Shown in pieces: positions 60,646-64,000 of a DNA stretch of 64,000 bases. Origin of the DNA: JANXMY01 sp964251675 (GTDB lineage Bacteria; Armatimonadota; Armatimonadia; Armatimonadales; Capsulimonadaceae); contig CAXUKS010000014.1 of NCBI GenBank assembly GCA_964251675.1, forward strand, positions 1 through 64,000. The letters run 5' to 3'. Below the pieces are notes generated by a model. That model did no database searches and had not been told where the DNA came from. It saw only the letters and a program-made list of their open reading frames with translations. The position numbers were made by a program, and so were the translations under genes. Each line of letters opens with the position of its first letter. Position 1 is the first letter of the stretch.

Positions 60646-60776
60646 CCCCGGATTGAAATCCGGGGCTGGAAAGTGCGATTGTCCGCCTTCGCGGACATAA
60701 GAGCAGCAGCATGGGCTTATCCTATGTCCACGTAGGTGGACAATCGCTTTTCGCAGCCCCAGAATTTATTCTGGGG
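60646..60776. repeat. E-type multi-hairpin element, copy 5
   Basis: Outer hairpins CCCCGGATTGAAATCCGGGG (60646-60665) and CCCCAGAATTTATTCTGGGG (60757-60776). Inner hairpins TGTCCGCCTTCGCGGACA (60680-60697) and TGTCCACGTAGGTGGACA (60725-60742). It shares the GCGATTGTCC and GGACATAAG flanks with copy 4. Its right end supplies the stop codon of the DUF433 gene. Confidence 0.9.
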
Positions 60777-61026
60777 ACAGCGGGTGCGTAACATCAGATA
60801 TTAATTGCGGTTCCCCCACTATTGAGGGTGAGGGGGCCATCTGGCAAGCCATCAGGTCTTCGGGGGCCAATCCCTTGTATTCCGACAGGATTTCGGCCTG
60901 CGTCACGCCATGCGCCAGCAGGTTCAGGATAAACTCCACGCTCAGGCGCGTCCCGCGTACCGTCGGCTTGCCAGAAAGAACGCCGGGCCGCGAGGTAATC
61001 CGGGCGATTAGATTTTGATCGGTCAT
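60766..61026 (-). CDS. DUF433 protein with a repeat-derived C-terminus
   Basis: An 86-residue protein. Residues 1-60 match the DUF433 family (VapB45-like antitoxins): ITSRPGVLSGKPTVRGTRLS, then VEFILNLLAHGVTQAEIL and GLAPEDLMAC. The family normally goes on with about 10-15 residues (RACLxYAA). Here the sequence passes into an A-type arm and then an E-type element, giving an unrelated tail (MAPSPSIVGEPQLISDVTHP..) and the stop. The protein may still fold. No toxin partner follows. Confidence 0.72.
   Translation of the reverse strand: MTDQNLIARITSRPGVLSGKPTVRGTRLSVEFILNLLAHGVTQAEILSEYKGLAPEDLMACQMAPSPSIVGEPQLISDVTHPLSPE
60809..60838. repeat. A-type palindromic arm, copy 6, inside DUF433
   Basis: GGTTCCCCCACTATTGAGGG and on to GGGGGCC, the right-arm form of the A family with a few changes. 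It replaces the normal end of the DUF433 frame. Confidence 0.75.
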
Positions 61027-61329
61027 TTCGTTTTTGCTCTTTCCCGTAGCAGTTTAGAACCAAAGGAAGGCTTTGTATCAGCTTGCCTTTTTGGAATGAG
61101 GGCTTTGATAAAAAGGGGCCGGGTCTCTTTCCCAAACTGTGCCTACACGCCAGTGCAAGGTGCTTCCCCAGAACTTGCCCTGCTGAGTGATACGCTGAGA
61201 CGAACGCCGCCAGCGGCTCATAAAGCACTGATAACGCTGGAAGCCCATTCCCAGTCTCTCATTGCGTGAACGGGGACGGCGGTACTGGCTATGAATATGA
61301 TGAAGACGCCTCATACAACTTCCAGCCGT
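61027..61329. other. Gap between DUF433 and argS, no gene recognised
   Basis: About 300 bases. Open frames exist on both strands (78 codons minus, 84 codons plus) but neither has a family motif or a ribosome site. It may hold decayed coding sequence or a leader for the DUF433 gene. Confidence 0.5.
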
Positions 61330-63039
61330 TTACATCCGCTCGGGGGCGGAGACGCCTAAGAGGCCCAGGGCGTTTTTGAGGACGATGCGGGTGGCGTTGA
61401 CCAGCACCAGACGCGCTTTGAGTGTTTCGGGGTCATCGCAGACGACGCGCAGGGCGGGGGCGCGGTTCCCGGCGTCGTAGAAGCCGTGGAACAGGGCGGC
61501 GAGGTCACGGACGTACTGCGTCAGGCGGTGCGGGGCGTATTCGGCGGCGGCCAGCGCGATTTCGCCAGGCAGGTCGCCCAGTTTTTTGATCAGGTCGGTT
61601 TCGGTCTCCTCGGTCAAGAGGGTCAGGTTGGCATCAGCGGGCGCGGGGACCGACACGCCTTTTTCGGACTGGGCTTTGTCGATGGCCTGCACGATGCGGG
61701 CGTGGGCGTACTGCACGTAAAAGACCGGGTTGTCCCGCTCGGTCTTGCGGGCGAGGTCAATGTCGATGTCCAGCGCGGAGTGCGGTGAGCGCATCAGGAA
61801 AAAGAACCGGGCGGAGTCTTTGCCGATTTCGTCAATCAGGTCCGCTTTTAATTCTAAGATATTGCCCTTGCGCTTGGACGACAGCACAGCCTCGCCGTTT
61901 TTGATGATGCTGACAAGCTGGTACAGCAGGATTTCGAGACGCGCCGGGTCGTAGCCGAGGGCTTCCACGCTCGCTTTGGTGCGAGCGACATAACCTGCGT
62001 GATCGGCCCCCCAGACGTTGAGAGCCTTGTCGAAGCCCCGATCCAGCTTGTCTTTGGAATAGGCCAGGTCGCCGGTCATATAGGTGGGCGTGCCGTCGGA
62101 GCGCAGCAGCACCCGGTCTTTGTCGTCGCCGAATTTGGTGGACTGGAACCAGAGCGCCCCGTCTTTGTCATAGGTGTCGCCGCGCCGGGTCAGCTCGTCA
62201 ATGGCGCGGGAGACACGCCCGTCGGCGTGCAGGGTCGCCTCGCTGAACCACGTATCAAAATGGACGCCAAAGGCTTCCAGATCGGCTTTCTGCTGGGCGA
62301 TCATGCCCTGTTCGGACAAATCGCGGAACTGGCGCGTCGTGGCCGGGTCGTCAATATCGGCGTTCTCGAAGGCGTTCCCGTGGGTCTCTAAAACGGCGCG
62401 GGCGACATCGGCGACATATTCGCCCCGGTACATATCTTCCCACTCTTCGCCGGGATAGCCCAGAAGCTCCCGGTAGCGGAAAAAGACAGACTTGCCGAAG
62501 TGGTTCATCTGCACCGAGTTCAGCGCGTCGTTGATGTAGTACTCGCGGGACACCCGCCAGCCGGTCGCGGCCAGCAGCGACGAGAGCGTGTCGCCAATGG
62601 CGGCGTTGCGCCCGCCTGCAACGGTCACGGGGCCGTTCGGGTTGACCGAAACAAACTCGACCACGATGCTTTTGCCGGCGTTCGCGTCCGTCTGCCCGAA
62701 TGCCTCCCCTTCCGTGGTCACCTGTGCCAGGATGTCGCCCAGCCAGCCGGGCCGCAGGCGCAGGTTCAGGAAGCCCGGCCCGGCAATTTCGACACCCTGA
62801 ATGAGCGTGTCATCGCCGATAGGCAGGTGGCTGACGATTTTCGCGGCCACGTCACGCGGGGGCATCCCGGCGCTTTTGGCGAGGGCCAGCGCGACGCCGG
62901 TGGCCCAGTCGCCGTGGGCACGGTTTTTAGGCATTTCCAGCGTGATGGTCGGCGCGGCGACGCCATCCGGCAGGTCCCCGGCGGCTTTGGCATCGGTGAG
63001 AGCTTGTTCGATGAGTTGTGAGAGCTGCTGTTTAATCAT
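61330..63039 (-). CDS. argS: Arginyl-tRNA synthetase with an altered HIGH motif
   Basis: A 569-residue class I synthetase. An N-terminal Add-1 domain (1-110) has PKNRAHGDWATGVAL and GPGFLNLRL. The catalytic core starts VVEFVSVNPNGPV, but where HVGHGR is expected the sequence reads TVAGGR (139-144), so both catalytic His are absent. The late loop is LSSKRKGNILEL in place of KMSKS, followed by the usual DSARFFFLMRSPHSALDIDIDLA. The DALR anticodon domain ends the protein. The whole frame is intact, so this is not decay. Family identity is certain; normal activity is not. Confidence 0.95.
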   Translation of the reverse strand: MIKQQLSQLIEQALTDAKAAGDLPDGVAAPTITLEMPKNRAHGDWATGVALALAKSAGMPPRDVAAKIVSHLPIGDDTLIQGVEIAGPGFLNLRLRPGWLGDILAQVTTEGEAFGQTDANAGKSIVVEFVSVNPNGPVTVAGGRNAAIGDTLSSLLAATGWRVSREYYINDALNSVQMNHFGKSVFFRYRELLGYPGEEWEDMYRGEYVADVARAVLETHGNAFENADIDDPATTRQFRDLSEQGMIAQQKADLEAFGVHFDTWFSEATLHADGRVSRAIDELTRRGDTYDKDGALWFQSTKFGDDKDRVLLRSDGTPTYMTGDLAYSKDKLDRGFDKALNVWGADHAGYVARTKASVEALGYDPARLEILLYQLVSIIKNGEAVLSSKRKGNILELKADLIDEIGKDSARFFFLMRSPHSALDIDIDLARKTERDNPVFYVQYAHARIVQAIDKAQSEKGVSVPAPADANLTLLTEETETDLIKKLGDLPGEIALAAAEYAPHRLTQYVRDLAALFHGFYDAGNRAPALRVVCDDPETLKARLVLVNATRIVLKNALGLLGVSAPERM

Positions 63040-63060
63040 AAGTGTTATGTAAGTCAGGCT

Positions 63061-63157
63061 GGAGGCCCCCTAGCCCCAATTCTAGGGAGCCAGAGAATAA
63101 GGAAGGGCCATTCTTGTCTTTATCCGGTTCCCCCAGAATTGGGGGCTAGGGGGCCTC
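63061..63157. repeat. A-type element, copy 7, both arms
   Basis: Left arm 63061-63095 (GGAGGCCCCCTAGCCCCAAT and on) and right arm 63124-63157 (CCGGTTCCCCCAGAATTGGG and on) around a 28-base centre. It spans the argS start to the stop of the DUF1385 gene. Confidence 0.88.
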
Positions 63158-64000
63158 TCATCCCATCCAGGTCAAAAGAGTCGGCCAGCGTTGGGCCAGC
63201 AGGGTCAGCAGGCCAATGACCGCCCCGTAGCCCAGCAGAACCGGAAGGAAGCCCAGCGCCCAGGCGCGGCGGAATGCAAAAAAGCGGCCATTGCCCGAAA
63301 GCAGGCGGGCCTCCCGGCGGGAAAGCACCTGCTCGGCGGCGAAAATCGCGCCGCGTATCTGCGCGTCCGTCGCCGGGCGTGTGGCGAAATGCTCCTGTAC
63401 CCAGCCGCCCAGACGACGCCAGTACATGAGTGTGGGCGGCGCGGCCACAAGCAGCGACAGCGTGACGGTCTCGCTCAGGCCAAAGCCACCCGACTGACAC
63501 GCACAGAACACAGCCAGAAAGACAAAGTGAAACAGCGTCCAGCCCGCAAAGATGTTCGTGCCGCAGCGCGGATGCACACGCGGCATCGCCTGGATATTCG
63601 GCACGGTCAGCGGCAGGCTGCGCTCGATACACTGCACGGTCTGATGCTCGGCGGCGTGCGTGCCGGACAGCGGCAGCAGGCGCAGAAAGACAAACACCAG
63701 CGGCAGGGGCAGCCAGGCCGTCGCCGAAGACAGCCATTGCCGCAGGCCCGGCGGGGCGGACGCCGCCCAGTGCGTCAGCCCCGGCAGGCGCGGCGCAGCG
63801 AATTGGAGCAGGGCAAATAAAATCGCCTGCGCCAGCAGGGCTAGACTGCACAGCAGAGCGCCCGCCAGCATCAGCCCCCACGCGCTTGCCCCGCCGCCCG
63901 ACACCCCATCATGCAGGTACACCCCGAGAGGCGTCGCCATGCCCCCGAGCCGAGGCGGTGGCAGAGGCTCGGGCCGCGTCAGCACCGCCAGCGTTTCGCC
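63158..64000 (-). CDS. DUF1385 (YqhQ-like) membrane protein, 5' end outside window
   Basis: The last ~280 residues of a membrane protein that continues beyond the right edge. The family signature is present: HAAEHQTVQCIE, NIQAMPRVHPRCGTNIFAGW, followed by a long tail with membrane segments. DUF1385 proteins are metal-ligand-rich membrane proteins of unknown function, often encoded near prfA in Firmicutes. The frame is open through the edge, so the true start is not visible. The stop touches the A-type element before argS. Confidence 0.85.
   Translation of the reverse strand, partial: GETLAVLTRPEPLPPPRLGGMATPLGVYLHDGVSGGGASAWGLMLAGALLCSLALLAQAILFALLQFAAPRLPGLTHWAASAPPGLRQWLSSATAWLPLPLVFVFLRLLPLSGTHAAEHQTVQCIERSLPLTVPNIQAMPRVHPRCGTNIFAGWTLFHFVFLAVFCACQSGGFGLSETVTLSLLVAAPPTLMYWRRLGGWVQEHFATRPATDAQIRGAIFAAEQVLSRREARLLSGNGRFFAFRRAWALGFLPVLLGYGAVIGLLTLLAQRWPTLLTWMG

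Noticed and set aside
61078..61314. Transposase fragment in the gap before argS
   Set aside because: The minus-strand frame has Arg/Trp-rich pieces that look transposase-like at a glance, but no DDE or Tyr/Ser recombinase motif and no terminal repeats.

Overview
The window is high-GC bacterial chromosome with no phage or plasmid signature. The gene set suggests Armatimonadota or a close relative: an FTLIELLVVIAIIAIL-type prepilin family, a PilV/PilW/PilX-like minor-pilin run followed by very large secreted proteins, SigH, topoisomerase IB, Rho with a low-complexity N-terminus, and two Uma2 nucleases. This is an inference from gene content and style. No rRNA is present to fix the taxon.

Layout: positions 1-16 kb carry mostly minus-strand housekeeping and small operons: a McrB-like AAA+ pair, ygfZ, topoisomerase IB (plus strand), a BFN-domain protein, rho, hpt with an RlaP-type nucleotidyltransferase, a signal peptidase I with Cys in place of the catalytic Ser, Uma2, a DUF4342-like gene with sigH, cvpA, rnpB (RNase P RNA, plus strand), a second Uma2, a secreted protein with duplicated domains, and an MTA/purine nucleoside phosphorylase. 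From 16.2 to 22.9 kb, plus-strand genes encode a YfhO-like membrane protein and LivK-LivH-(unknown)-LivM; no LivG/LivF ATPase is present. From 50.0 down to 23.1 kb a single minus-strand type IV pilus locus reads pilB-pilT-pilC-pilD, then a major-type prepilin, PilV-, PilW- and PilX-like proteins, and two giant secreted beta-propeller-like proteins (1431 and 2804 aa). The order resembles the fimU-pilV-pilW-pilX-pilY1 operon of gammaproteobacteria. The PilX-like gene looks frameshifted. From 50.3 to 64 kb the minus strand holds aroE, a YqeG-type HAD phosphatase, mltG, ruvX, a phosphatase-like membrane protein, alaS, a cluster of small antitoxin-like genes and remnants, argS (with a missing HIGH motif) and a DUF1385 gene cut by the window edge.

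The non-coding signal that stands out is a dense set of palindromic elements. One family (called E here, five copies) consists of four consecutive hairpins whose stems differ between copies yet stay paired. Another (A, seven copies, paired or single arms built round CCCCAATTCTGGGG) mostly abuts stop codons, has entered two membrane-protein genes in frame and has replaced the end of a DUF433 gene. A perfect 46-bp inverted repeat lies between livK and livH. Promoters with near-consensus -35/-10 boxes are visible before the sigH operon, ygfZ, rnpB and the YfhO-like gene; the last appears leaderless.
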